A stretch of DNA of 64,000 nt from Simmondsia chinensis (GCA_018398585.1 JAGTTD010000008.1:7948501-8012500); one strand, 5' to 3'; positions 33,289 to 44,786 are shown, counted from the first letter of the stretch. A program made the numbers and translations. Notes: generated by a model not told the origin, from the sequence alone.

Positions 33289-33783
33289 ATGGAGTTCAAT
33301 GCTGTGGTGATGTCTGGGGGAGTTCTCACGTGTGCTGCGGCTACTCGTTCAGCAGCAAATCCAACATATGCAGAGGTGGCTGGTGCATCGATTAATAACC
33401 ATCAGGAGCTTACTGACAAGGTTGAGCTACTGAGTACTAAGTTCGATCAGCAAATGACCGAGATCAGGCAGCAAAATAATAGCATTCAGCAAATGTTAAG
33501 GTTGTTCTTAGAAAGAGACGCAAGTAAGGAGGATCTAAGGTCTCAACAATTTCAAGAATTGGAAGGAAGGATTCATGATCATGTGCAACATCAAATTCAA
33601 GGAGTTGAAGAGAAGATTAAGGAGTTGCGCAACCAAATTGATAAACAAGATATGGCCTCTAAATCTGCTCCTCTGTTGCCTGTAAGTCAGGTACTAAGAC
33701 TTCCGAGCTGCTTCAATCACAAGTTCCAGGCGCTGGAATTCATCTTGCTCATCCACAAGTTGATCCTCAAGATGCTAATGTAA
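33289..33783 (+). CDS. gag-like coiled-coil protein of the small element
   Basis: A 164-codon frame starting MEFNAVVMSGG about 300 bp after the PBS. Residues 40-125 are rich in Glu, Gln, Lys and Leu with heptad-like spacing (ELTDKVELLSTKFDQQM, FQELEGRIHDHVQHQ, VEEKIKELRNQIDKQ), predicting a coiled coil. This is how many gypsy gag N-termini begin. The last about 25 residues look out of frame (basic/hydrophobic), so the original gag probably continued in another frame. No zinc knuckle or RNA-binding motif is seen. A structural role is inferred from position only. Confidence 0.55.
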   Translation: MEFNAVVMSGGVLTCAAATRSAANPTYAEVAGASINNHQELTDKVELLSTKFDQQMTEIRQQNNSIQQMLRLFLERDASKEDLRSQQFQELEGRIHDHVQHQIQGVEEKIKELRNQIDKQDMASKSAPLLPVSQVLRLPSCFNHKFQALEFILLIHKLILKMLM

Positions 33784-34103
33784 ACACAAGACCTCACGTA
33801 CAACTGCAAACTGAAGAAGAGAGACCTCAACATCAGGTTCCAGAAGCTCAGGAAGCTGACAGATTGCATGAATGTCAATGGGAACAAATGCATAGGCGAT
33901 CAGTGAGTATAAATTTTGATCAAAAGGAACATCCTCCAGATTTAGCAGGTCGTTTCCCTGGTTATGCAGCACCGAACAGATCACGACATGAGAATGCAGG
34001 ACACTTTGATCCATTTCATGATCCATCTTGTGCACGACCTGTTTGCTTGAATACCGGACATCAATATCATCTCCTTGATCCAATACTCCCATGACCTGTT
34101 TGT

Positions 34104-34553
34104 TTGAATGCAGAGTGCTTGGTGAGGCCACCAGATCAGGACCAGATGCATGAAATCAACATTATCTTGGATGCTTTGCAAGGTTTTTTGTGTTGGGTGA
34201 ATAATTACGAACTTAAAGTAGCTGATATGCACTATCGGCATGCCAATCGGCAAGTTCGGGATGATATAATTCTTTTCTTGAATGGAGTTTTGATTAATAG
34301 GGTTGCTATCATGAAGCTATGCTATTGGGAGGATATTTGTGAGATGTTTACCATATTATACTGCAGCAACAAATCCTCTCTAGCTGCATTTCATAGTACC
34401 AATAGCAATAATTCCTTGTTCAAAGACATTGGCCATTATATTCATCACCTTCTTAAATGGGAGGTCATTGCATTCTTTCAGCCTAAGCAAGTAATTTTCA
34501 AGTCTCGTTCTCTTTCATTTTTGAGGACAAGAATGTTTTCAAGGGGAAGGGAA
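34104..34553 (+). other. unrecognised reading frame before the PPT
   Basis: Part of a 210-codon open frame that runs on into the 3' LTR. It reads RPPDQDQMHEINIILDALQGF, then LKWEVIAFFQPKQV, and ends in FLRTRMFSRGRE over the PPT. The final part is in a frame shifted from LEDKNVF, a common last segment of gypsy pol, so the 3' end of a former pol may be preserved. The middle has no recognisable domain. Confidence 0.35.
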
Positions 34554-35059
34554 TGTTACAAACCGAGAATCCGAGGCATGGGTTTAATTTTGATACTTGG
34601 CGGGAAAGACAGTTATAGAGTGAAAAAAAATCTGTTAAAGTCTGTTTTGCTGGTGTTCTGCTCCTGCTGCTGCACGTTACTGCTACTGCTGCTGTTATTT
34701 TGTGTTTTGGCGCCAATAATAAGATTTAAATGTTAGTTAGTATATTCTAGATGTTTCTAGATTGTTCCTAGCTGAGTTGGTTAGTGGTATAAGTCTAGGT
34801 TCATGTATTAGAATTGCTATAAATAAGTAATGGTTGTAATGTTCAGAAAATCAATCAAATATCTGAAAAATATCTCATTTGAGATCAAAGCTCCTCTCTC
34901 TCATCTAACTCTCTTTATTTCTCATCTCCTTTCCCTTCTTATCTCATCTAAGTCTAAATTCTCTATTTCTCATCTAATTTCCTGTCTTTCTCATCTCAAA
35001 TTCTCAATCTATCCTCATTTTACTTAGTTTACGCTTGTGGTTCAATTCCGAGCGGAACA
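34554..35059 (+). repeat. small element 3' LTR
   Basis: 506 bp, same length as the 5' LTR, with scattered substitutions (for example TGGCGCC versus TGGTGCC near 34710). It ends GAGCGGAACA, then the CGTTG duplication. The PPT AAGGGGAAGGGAA lies at 34541-34553. Confidence 0.9.
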
Positions 35060-35064
35060 CGTTG

Positions 35065-35630
35065 GTCCTAATACAGTGACCCGAATACAATTCGCTCCAT
35101 CTAAATCTTGTCAAGCTTTAACTCATTCAAGTTATCACATATCTTGATTGTGTTGGTCCTAATAAAGTGACCCGCATACAATTCACTCCATCTAAATCTT
35201 GTCAAGCTTAAAAATCTGTAAACTTCGGCTTGTGAGTGGATTGATGAGCTTTTGAGCTTGTGTCCACTTTAATCCCTGTTTGTGAAGTGTACGAGGTAAA
35301 GTGTCTGTGGGCTCCACTCTGTTATCCTAATTGCCACTTGGGCTAGTCCATAACCCTTTTATTTATTACACAATTATTAAGCCCCAAATACTATAAAAAT
35401 ATAACTTGAGTGTCTTTAATTGGAGCAAGTGCGAAATCCATATTTAAATTGCAAATGAAGTCACATTCACCAAAAGCACTCGACGCTCATCAAAGGTGAT
35501 TGATTAAGGTCAAACACGTGGTACAATTACTAGACTCGCTGTCAAGTCGAGGTGAATCCCTTTTCGCATGTGTGTTTGATTTTGTATTTACAGCAACCAC
35601 ACACACTAAAGTAAACAAAAGGAGCAAACA
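35065..35630 (+). repeat. Tat element 3' LTR, right part
   Basis: Continues the LTR after the nested element: GGTCCTAATACAGTGACCCGAA..., a local duplication of about 75 bp (TTGGTCCTAATA...TCTAAATCTTGTCAAGC at 35063-35140 and again at 35155-35210), then blocks shared with 14380-14880 including GTGTCTGTGGG, TTGCAAATGAAG and TTTTGCATGTGTGTTT-like parts. It ends near GGAGCAAACA at 35630. Confidence 0.75.
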
Positions 35631-36690
35631 ACGAGCTGAAAATTATTCTATCAAATGAAGAAGCTACTGTTCACGTTCTTCGGAATCAAACCACTCAAGA
35701 TCCCAATCATGCCATGGTCTCTTCTGGTAGAAACAACTTGGGCTCAAATCGGGGTGGCTGGGGTCAAGGAGGCTGAGGTTAAAACAACCAACCACATGAA
35801 GGTGGTGGAGATAGGACAGCAAGACAAGGAAAACTTCAAAAACCCTAGCTGGGTCCCTTCAAGCCCAAAGGGTTGGGTTATCTTTATCCATGCACTTCTG
35901 TAGAACTCCTCGCCATGGGTAAGATCCGTGGCTAACTTCTCTTTTCACTAAATAGGTAGCCTGCTCGGACTGAAACCCCTTTATGTCAGATATGTACCTA
36001 ATCTGGGCATGAGATGGCTCAATCCCTTCACCAATACAATCAAACACCGTCTTATATACTACAACTGTTACCCTAACTTGGACGTAACCAATCACATGAC
36101 ACCTAATTCATGAATCACAAGTGACCTTAAATCTTATTCTAGTAATGAAATGATTATTGTAGGCGATGGTGTTTTATTACCTGTTATATAGGTAGGCTCA
36201 AGCTGTAGTTGCACTAACTCTGATCTTTTGTCCCTTAAATTGTTATATTGGTCCCTAGGCTTACTCATAACCGACTGCCTAAAAAACAACTTTGTTGTGA
36301 CAATAACTACACTATCGAATTTAACGTTCACATTTTTTTTTTTTTTCAAGGACAAAGCTATAGGGCGGCACTCCTTCACTTGTATAGTAGTTGACCACTC
36401 CAAGGCTTCATCCCTCACACTATAGGACTTGTCACACATGCCACTACCAGATAATTGAAGCATCTTCATCTTGGTCATTTGGGTTTGAATGTCTTAGGAA
36501 CTTTATGTAAGCGTCAACTTATCCCTAGTTTCTACTATTTTGTTGGATGTTTGATATTCTGGTTGTATAGGAAAATCAAAATGTTTACTCTTGAGCATGC
36601 TAAGCATTCTACTAATTCACTGTTACCAATAATTCATTCCAATGTTTGGCAATCTCTTATTTGTCTAACTCCAACTTAATATATTATGTG
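35631..36690 (+). pseudogene. copia fragment: gag end to integrase start
   Basis: Starts abruptly next to the Tat LTR inside a gag: ELKIILSNEEATVHVLRNQ, DPNHAMVSSGRNNLGS and a Gly-rich tail. There follow a knuckle trace CQICTxSGHE (about 35978), a decayed protease (VTNHMTPN, IIVGDGVLLPV, about 36085-36190), the GAG-pre-integrase segment (FFKDKAIGRHSFTC, then HLGHLGLNVLGTLCKRQ, about 36340-36510) and IIHSNVWQS of the integrase start (about 36635), where the usual HSDVW Asp reads Asn. It is truncated at both ends and has many stops. Confidence 0.75.
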
Positions 36691-36738
36691 CTTTTTATTG
36701 GAATTGGTGTTCTGAAAAACCCAGTTAGATCTTAAACA

Positions 36739-37057
36739 GGGCTATTTACTCCATTTTAATTATATTAATTTAGTCCCTGTACAATTTAAAATGTGTCAAC
36801 TTGGTCCTTAGAGAAAATTTTATGTCAAGTTTTTTATAAAATTTTTAATGGTTCGGTCACGAATTGGGTTAAATGGAGTAAAATAATGAATTTATAATAA
36901 GTTTTTAATAGGTTACGTCAATAACTTAATTAAAATTTGACAAAAAGACTAAATTGACACATTTTGAATTGTTCAAGGATTAAATTGACACAATTAAAAG
37001 TACGAGGACCAAATTGGCACAATGGCCAAAGTACAGGGACCTTTGGTGTAAATAACC
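36739..37057. mobile_element. foldback MITE-like element
   Basis: The ends are inverted copies: GGCTATTTACTCC at the left and, on the other strand, GGTTATTTACACC at the right. Deeper in, the left TTTAGTCCCTGTAC and GTGTCAACTTGGTCCTT pair with the right GTACAGGGACC and AGGACCAAATTGGCAC. About 319 bp long, AT-rich, no coding capacity. This fits a MULE- or hAT-derived MITE. A clear target duplication was not found. Confidence 0.6.
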
Positions 37058-37062
37058 TTTTA

Positions 37063-38919
37063 AATATTAAATAAATGAATTTGCTTCATTTATTTATTGT
37101 CAGATTATGTTTTATAAGTCAAACATGCATGCGATTATTTTCTAAAACGTTCTATGAGATGAATGTAGTCCAAGATGACATATCAGGTTTGGTTTAAGTA
37201 GTCAATAAGATTGATCCATGGATAGACTTAGATAAAACTAATGATATGTTGTCAAAGTATGTTCATAGTCAGTGAAAAGTTTGAACAACTTGTCTAATTA
37301 GACTATAATATGATACTGTTGATGACTTGTCTTTGTCATGTGGATAGGGATCCAAGAGTATCATGTTGGTGTTGTCAATAAGATTGGAACACTGAGCAAC
37401 ACCATTTGAATTAGTTGTTTCTTTAACTACTATCAGAAATAATTAATTCTATGAGACGAAAACTCTAAATCTAGGAAACAGTCTAAACTTGTGCATGGAT
37501 TGTTCGTTGCTTTGATGTGTCAAAAGAATTAATCAAAGTGCATTGACTTGAATCTTAAGTACGTCGGGCAACGACATGATGTGTGGCGGGAACAGTTGTT
37601 TTACATGAAATCTATAGCCTCTAATGAGATAAAGATGTCCCCTTAATTGATTCTCAAATATATAAACATATTCTAGAAACTTTGGCCAGTGTAGTCCATA
37701 CGTTTGACATTTGAAATTAATATGAAAATTGTTTCTGTATTATTAAATTGTTCGAGAAGGGCGAGTCAGGAACTATGGTGAAAGATTTGAGAAAAGTAAT
37801 GATAGTAGTTAAAGTTACTTTTACTCATGTATATCAAATATAGGGGTTAATTGTCGTAATAAAAGTTATTTAGGAAATTCTTCAGTGAATATATTTAATT
37901 CTAGAGTGCAGTAAAACTTATTTAGTGGAACTAAGTTTTATTAAATAGTAATCAATTGTTATCATGAGATGATAATCAGATTTGATCCATTTGAAGCTAG
38001 AGTTAGATTGTCTCTGAGGTCCCTTTGCAAGCCTCAACTTAAGCGTTGTTTGAAAATATTTAAATTGAATTCATGGGATGAATCATTTGTTCATGAGATG
38101 AATAACTTAATTTTGCTAAACATAATTCATGAGATGAATTATTTATTTATAAGATGAATAAATTTAATTTACCAAATAATATTCATGAGATGGATTTTAT
38201 AATGTGGGAATTTAAACAAAAAAAATACAAAAAGAAACATAGAGGCCATTATCCATGCCTCATGGAAACGACCAATCAGGGCAGGTCAGCTTGGATGACA
38301 ATCCGTGGCTTTTGCCGCAAATCTAACACACGGCGTGAGTTTTTTTTTATAAATATGCTATACAGTTTTGAACTACGTATTAAATTTTTTTTTTTAAGGT
38401 TTTGGAACCTAGTTTTCTCCCACAAAAAAAAACACAAATTATTTTAGGGATTTTATCAATTATTGTTTTGCATAAGTTTTCTAAAAAATTATTTTTCGTA
38501 AAGATTGAAAGGAAAGAATTTGTTCCAAATTTTTTTCTAAAATAAATACTTTGGGAGCCCACACTTCTAGTGCTGGCAGAGGTCATTGCGAAGAAGACTT
38601 TAAGGTGGCAAAAAACTTTCTTCCAATTTTTGATCTTTAAGTCAGAGTTGGGATTCATGCTTTAAGTATGTCTAAATTTTGTATTTGACATTTAATTTGT
38701 TTTCCTTTATTTCGTTTATTCTATATATATGTTTACACTTGTTTTATTCGATATTTTTCTTTTGTCATATTATGAACCTATTAAAGTAAGATCTAGATCT
38801 AATTAAATAGTTTAATTAGGTCAGGATTTTAGATTTTAAATTAATAATTTTAAATTGGTTGTCCGTGGTGCTTGCTTAATCAATTTGTGAAAATATTTTT
38901 GAAATATATTCCCAATAAT
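37063..38919 (+). repeat. putative long LTR upstream of a PBS
   Basis: No gene. The stretch ends right before TGGTATAAGAGC (38920), an iMet-type PBS, and contains TATAAATA near 38348, so I read it as a long 5' LTR. The left border is unknown. A phrase ATTCATGAGATGAA with variants recurs four times at about 38070-38200. No second LTR copy was found in the window, so the element would be truncated or recombined. Confidence 0.45.
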
Positions 38920-38931
38920 TGGTATAAGAGC
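38920..38931 (+). other. primer-binding-site-like motif
   Basis: TGGTATAAGAGC followed by CA: one mismatch to the initiator-methionine tRNA complement TGGTATCAGAGC. It supports a plus-strand LTR element whose LTR lies to the left. Confidence 0.6.
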
Positions 38932-41812
38932 CAACTCTAAATACGTTCATGATTGACATTAAAAGCATCAGATTTGATAAAATTGAAGTATGTAAACTTA
39001 TGAAATTGGAAATTTCATTAAAGGAAAAAGATAATCCTGAAGATTATTGTTAGAGTTTAATAACGAGATTGAATGTTCATTAAAGTTTTAAATTGTTTAA
39101 AATTTTAGATGAGTCATGATTCAATCAAGGAGTGTAATTCTAAATGGGATCTAATGAGATTAGATATTCAAAGAGCTGAATGATTTAGATTATTAATCTA
39201 ATGTGATTAGATTTTGAATTAAGGTGCGAAATATTTAATTGTTTAATATTTTATGATAATCCAAAACTTTATATATCTAATATGATTAGATATGCAATTT
39301 TATTTTATTCTAATGAGATTAGAAAGTTACTATTTATTTATTTATTCTAAAAATGCGCAAGCGTCAGCATTGACCAATTTAATAAAAAATTTGATGTCAG
39401 CACAATGTTAGGTTATTATAAAAAAAAATTTAATAAATAAATAATTAATTGAAATGTGATTCTAATTAGAATTATGCGATAGTCTTTTCTAAAAGTGTTT
39501 AGAAAAATCTTTAATTGTTCCAACCTTTACGCCTTATGAGTTGTCATTCAAATTGTTTGATAACAGGTTACTTATTATATTTAGTTCACATGTACAATAT
39601 TATTTACGTGAGTTAAATGTTATGTACGATGTGAATAAAGTTATAAGGCCATATAACTTCGTAAAATATTTGATTTTGTCAGGGTGGGCAAATTTTTTCA
39701 AATAGATCTAATATGATTAGAAAATTTAATAGTTAAATTATTTCAAAGAAAAATTATCATAGTATATTTAATGGTTAAATAAAATTTAGAATGTGATAAT
39801 ATTAATTATGAGATAATTAAATTTGAAAGAAAGATCCGCCATTACAAATTTCGAGTGGGAGCGAGGATCAGGAATTGATTCCTCATGGTCTGATTGCCAG
39901 TATGATAGTATAACTGATAGGCGCTACTCCCCGAGGAGGGCGTTTGTTCGTGGAATTCGGGATTATACTCTTTAAATGATAGATAGAGGTACGGGAAAAA
40001 TGAGTGCGGCCACGCTGACATAGAGTATCTTGTTTACTTGTACTAATGTCTTGGTAATGATATACACTTAACTAGAATAGTATGATAGTCTCCTGAAGAG
40101 CATTGTGATACTGTCTTAGAGACTAAGGATGAAATGGTGAGTTAAATATGTTTAAGAAACATTTTAATTGAGAATAGTTCTCACTTGACTAATTACTTAT
40201 TATGATGCCTCTCCCATAGTAATGAGTAAATTGGTTAGCTCATCATTGTACACACACAGAGAATGCTTAGGTGGATTCCATGCTTTGTTTGTTTGTTAAA
40301 TTATTAAAATGTTCACAAGACTCAAAATATCAAATAGGCGTGAGCTTCTAAATGAATGCTCATAGCCTTCATTACTGGTCTAAGACTATAGTGGGTTGCG
40401 TTACTCCCCGAAGAGGATTTTAATCTACGGAATACAGGATTCAACTTTTGTTAGGATGAACTAAAGTCCAAGCAATTGAGTATGGCCATGCTGATGTGGA
40501 GTATATTGAGATCTTGGATGGGTGTTCAGGTAAGGGTGTGCACTTGACTAAGGTCTACATTAGCCTCCCCGAGGAGCTCTGTTGCAGGACCTTAGAGGAT
40601 GAGGAAAAAGTGGTGTATTAAATATGTTTAGTAAAGAGTTTACAAGAAAACATATTTATTGAGAAATGTTCTCACCCTTCTGATATCTGAATTCAGCCTC
40701 GCCGACAGGGAGTTTTCGGTATTTTGGTTAAGTCACCACGGCATACATGTAAGTGTCCAAATGTGAACTCCGAACTTTGATTGTTTGCTAAAACTAAGAA
40801 AAGTAATCATGTATGATATATGACTTGTATCACAGTTTTTCATTTCAAATTGATTGTTAACTTATACATTGTGGTCAATACTGATATGTCTTACATGTCT
40901 ATTATGCTCACTATAATATGATATGTCTTAGTACATGAAGAGCACTAGGAGATGCTTAAAGTTCTCTAAATTGCTACTAGTATATCTACTAAGTTGAAAA
41001 GAAATTTCAAAACGTTAAACTAGACTAAAGAGTTAGTTAGATGCAAGATTTGGACATTAGTGTTAGACTTAATCTAGCATTAGATACTTGAACTATCAAC
41101 TGCAGTAGAGATGATTAGATATTTGAAAGAAGTATTTGGTTAGAGAATTAGTAGCATGAGAACAACTAATAAGAAAGATAATAGACACAAGATTGTGTTA
41201 AGAAAGTTCAGTTCAAGAGAGCATTATATGATGATGGCTCATTTAATTGAACTAGATTTCTTAATGCATATTTTGATAGCCAATCTCAATAGGATAGGAT
41301 CCCAACCTACCTATCAAGAATTTTCAATTGGTTTAGGCTGGATACATCGAGTAATAGAGATTATTTATTGTCCGAACCAATGAAAGAATAGTTTGAGAAA
41401 AGGAGTAATGAGAACTAAGGGAAGAGTCTACTTAGTGTAAATATCTATCTTAGGTATTAGGAACCTCTAGAGGATAAAATAAAACACGAGTCAAAATAGT
41501 TTTGTCTCTTTTATAATAGCATTGGAATTTAAAAAGAATTGCCTAGGTACTGAGATACTATTATTGCCAAGACCAAAAGCCAACATGACAAGGTCTATGA
41601 TATCACGTCTCCTCTAGTTGTAACTATTAGTGTTCTAGTGAATGGGATTTCAGTACAGGCACTGGGAGATAGTAGATTAACTAAAGCAATGTAGTTCATA
41701 TATTTGAGTAACTATCTTAATATACTTTAGAAATTTGATTTCTACCTAGTACTTATTTCAAAGAGGCTATACCTGGTTGTGCGGTAATTATATCAATGCA
41801 TCACTTAAACCA
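38932..41812. other. non-coding interior with a direct repeat
   Basis: No convincing gene. Two similar blocks, at about 39870-40200 and 40360-40690, share a series of phrases in the same order: a GCG(C/T)TACTCCCCGA box (39921 and 40398, 477 bp apart), a GGAAT-GGATT phrase, GGCCA(C/T)GCTGA, GAGTAT, the GATGAGG/GATGAAATGGTG phrase, TTAAATATGTTTA and GAGAA(A/T)(A/G)(G/T)TTCTCAC. A CTCCCCGAGGAG palindrome-like motif occurs again at about 40565. An older duplication inside an element interior is the simplest reading. One 75-codon frame at 41156-41383 has no recognisable domain. Confidence 0.45.
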
Positions 41813-41830
41813 AGATATGGTACTTTAGTA

Positions 41831-41931
41831 CAACAACAACAACAACAGTCCCAGCTCCACAGAGGCTCCCACACGAGCAGGGTCGGGGGGGGGGGGGGTG
41901 GATGTACGCAGCCTTCCCCCTTTCGGGTAGA
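41831..41931 (-). mobile_element. Au-type SINE, copy 2
   Basis: Minus-strand Au body with GGCTGCGTACATCC, a C stretch (14 G on the plus strand), GTGTGGGAGCC and a (TTG)n tail. It is flanked by a perfect 18-bp duplication AGATATGGTACTTTAGTA (41813-41830 and 41932-41949). It is 5' truncated to 101 bp. The perfect duplication points to a fairly recent insertion. Confidence 0.9.
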
Positions 41932-42179
41932 AGATATGGTACTTTAGTAGGTTCACAAATTTATTCGTTACCTCATTGAGTATTGAAAAAGTCTCTTTAT
42001 CAAGGAATTAAACAAAAATTGAGGCATTAAACAACATATCAAAACACTTAAGTACCGTACTCATATAAGTCGATTAATAGAGCAATACTCTATCATTTTA
42101 GCGCTCGATTTACAAGTCGAGACAAAACTTAATTTTTTCTAAAATCCTTAATCTCTTAATTTTTTCCAAAATTCTTAGT

Positions 42180-43080
42180 TTAGGGATATAACAGTTTCTT
42201 TCAATTCTTTAAGAAGTTATGATGATATTAATATATCCCTCTTTTAGTAGATATGTACAGCAGTTTTGAATTATATGCATCTAGCATCTTTGGTCCTTCA
42301 ATGACTTTTACATAAATATCATTGCAAGTAATAAATATAAATAAGTTGTTATCGTTTATATGATACATATAGAGACTACTAGATTAATGTAATTCCTTAC
42401 ATATGTATGTCCCATCTATTTCTGGTCTCTATAATAAACCTTGGGCTGCAAATCGTGTTTTATATCAAATCACCTCATTCTTTTGCGTTAATATTCACAG
42501 GTAGCTTACAAGTTTTGCTCTTGAGGCATTTGAATTATAGGTCCAAAAACTATACATACTAATTTAGCCTGAATTGCGTCTTTCTATTTCAGCCAATCAT
42601 TCTTTGCTGGCATTATTAAACAAATTCCTATTCATGATTCTTTAATTTCTTTTATTAGATCAATAGCTATTATATATACAAACATTTAATCAATTTTCAT
42701 TTCGGTTTCATCATATCCTATAATTCATAAAGATCTCTTTATCATCAAAAGTTCAATAGTTTCAATAATTTCATGTACCTAGTAATCCTGAGGAACTTCA
42801 TTTATACATTTACTTTGTCCTATTATCTTTGCAGAGTTTTTCTCCTCAAGAATTTCATAATAGAGGGATAAATATTTTCTATTGCTCCTTTTTCTTTCTC
42901 AAATTATATATTTGGAACCGATATGTATGCCATACTTCTAGCGTGCAATGGATGCATTTTTCAATTAGAGTAGCTTTCAATTGGGATATTAATTCGAGCG
43001 GGAGCATATATAGTGGGGACATATTATTTGGTCACCCTCTTTGTATTAATGAGCACATTCTGACAATTGACTTGTAACAT
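42180..43080 (-). pseudogene. Copia-3 linker and partial reverse transcriptase
   Basis: Broken minus-strand frames show a spacer with NRKYLSLYYEILEEKN and EVPQDY.VHEIIETIELL, then AKNDWLK.KDAIQAKL (start of reverse transcriptase), VFGPIIQMPQEQNL and RKRMR. Near 42230-42300 only MLDAYNSKLLYIS is recognisable, which belongs much later in the palm, so an internal deletion removed the segment between. No YVDD motif is found. Confidence 0.7.
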
Positions 43081-43081
43081 T

Positions 43082-43800
43082 TTACAAGTGAACAAGTTTG
43101 GGAACTTCTAGCCCGACGATGCATTTCACATGAATTTGCATTTTCCAACTTTTAATTTTCTCCGCCTGATTCTGGAAACCTTGTTTTGTCAAATTTACGA
43201 TCACCAAACTATGCTGTAAAATGCTTTCAGTTAATACCTCCAGATAGTTTGTACTTAATGGGAATTTAAACCCAACATAAATTCCAATTCCTCGTGTTGG
43301 ACCCATCTTTCGGCATTTGAGGTGGAGTAATTAGGACATGCGTTATACAACCAAAATTCATAAATGGGATATGTATCTGGTTCTTGTCAGAGACAACTAT
43401 GTTGGGGAGATCCATGTTAATAAGCTGGTTTAATACATATTAGCGTTGCAACATATATCATAACAAATGCCCGTATAAAAGTAGGCAATAATAATGGTCT
43501 AACTATTCATTGCAGGCATTTAATCAGAAAATCTGCAAGACCATTTTGTGTCTCTATGTGGATTATATGGTATTTAATTGTAATCTCAATTGACATACAA
43601 TAATCATTAAATTCTTATGATGTATATTCTCCTACATTTTCGCATAATATAATCCACTACTTAAGCTCATAGTCGGATCATTTAAGCAAGGAGTTTCACA
43701 AATGCCATATCATAAGTGGATTATTCACAAACATGTGACCAACGGGTAGATGCCTCTATTAAAATCATAAAATACTGAAATGGTCCACGTGATGAAATCA
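43082..43800 (-). pseudogene. Copia-3 integrase
   Basis: In broken frames: ENVGEYTSQEFNDYC (core), HIETQNGLADFLIKCLQ (region of the final Glu, which here reads Asp-Phe instead of Glu-Ser), then PNIVVS...FMNFGCITHV and, in the frame 43082-43306, MGPTRGIGIYVGFKFP and GGEN, the typical C-terminal part. The upstream two catalytic Asp residues are not visible. Confidence 0.75.
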
Positions 43801-43815
43801 TTAGTCCATAAAGAA

Positions 43816-43990
43816 ACATACCTAGTGCCTCAAGGGCTCCCGCCTACGCAGGGTCTTTGGGGGGGGGGGGTTGGATGCACGCAGCCTTCCCCCTTCAGGG
43901 TGTTAACCTGAAGAGAGGCTGTTTCCCAGTGCCCCCAACCTGAGGGTGAGGACTTCCCAGGAGGTCACCCATTCTGGTACTACTCTCGCC
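43816..43990 (-). mobile_element. Au-type SINE, copy 3
   Basis: On the minus strand it carries the head GGCGAGAGTAGTACCAGAAT, GGGTGACCTCCTGGGAAGTCC, the CAGGTTGGGGGCACTGGGAA block, GGCTGCGTGCATCC, a C stretch of about 13, GGCGGGAGCCCTTGAGGC and CACTAGGTATG. It is nearly full length at about 175 bp. It lies inside Copia-3 beside the integrase relic. No clear target duplication could be found. Confidence 0.85.
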
Positions 43991-44786
43991 TTTGTATTCC
44001 TTCAAATATATGAGGCTCAAAACAAATTTCAATTGAGCATGACGTAGTAATCACTTTGCCTTAAATATAAGTGGTACATGATGTTTTATTCGATATAATA
44101 ATCTTTTGGTTCTTTAATGGGTGCTCAAGAGAATTTCTAATGATTTTCTCAATCATCTTTATACTAGGATGACTCAAATAGTCAAGCCATGAAATAAAAA
44201 CCTTGGGTCTGTTAACTTCTAGTTAACCATCTTGATGGTTATCTCGAAATTAAATAGACAGGCTTACTTATGAAAAATATTGTTTCTTTAGGAAACATGA
44301 TATATGCTCTTCTGGAGCCTTTAATTAAGTTTCAAACACCGATTGTTATTATTCTGTCTTCGAGACATGAATTTTCACATTCATATTCAAACATAAAATA
44401 CATATAATCATTAACGAAAATATAAGCATAATTTCACAAAACATTTTAAATAACCATATTTCGATAGTGAATTTTGTAGTCCTCACAAATTGAGACTTTA
44501 ACTTTATGTATGTAAGAAGAGTTATCATATCTATGTTCAACATTTTCGAAAAATTGTTCAAATTTCATAATTAGATTAATGTTTGAATGTATAAACAATA
44601 ATAGATTTAAATTATAGTTGAATTTGTCCATTCTTGATGATAAGACATATCAAAAATAATTCACATATATAAATAAACATATGTCATATGAAATAATAGA
44701 TGGATGATACCACTCTAGTCTATACATAATAAGACAACATTATTTTACTAAAGTTAAACATAGCTCAGTTCAAAAGGCACGATACA

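Larger units (their letters stand above)
32467..35059 (+). mobile_element. small non-autonomous LTR retrotransposon
   Basis: A 2593-bp element with two LTRs of exactly 506 bp, highly similar, flanked by a perfect CGTTG duplication (32462-32466 and 35060-35064). It has an iMet PBS and a PPT AAGGGGAAGGGAA. The 1581-bp interior encodes only a gag-like coiled-coil start and an unrecognised frame. No protease, reverse transcriptase or integrase is present, so it would depend on a partner. The good LTR agreement makes it one of the youngest insertions here. Confidence 0.9.
13622..35630 (+). mobile_element. Tat-lineage Ty3/gypsy element with nested insertions
   Basis: A large gypsy element: 5' LTR (start lost), a PBS-like GGCGACCATAGTGGG, gag, protease, reverse transcriptase, RNase H, a second RNase H-like region, integrase, a 3 kb antisense unit, and the 3' LTR. 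The second RNase H before integrase, the long LTRs and the space after pol are hallmarks of the Tat/Ogre/Retand group. Removing the two nested insertions (5126+5 bp and 2593+5 bp) leaves about 14.3 kb. All coding frames are broken. Confidence 0.85.

Noticed and set aside
38154..38447. 97-codon frame in the putative long LTR
   Set aside because: Lys-rich chance frame over AT-rich sequence and a TATA box; no domain.
39921..40710. CTCCCCGAGGAG repeats as a CRISPR-like or satellite array
   Set aside because: Spacing is irregular (477 bp, then about 165 bp), with no uniform spacers, and the setting is a plant retroelement.
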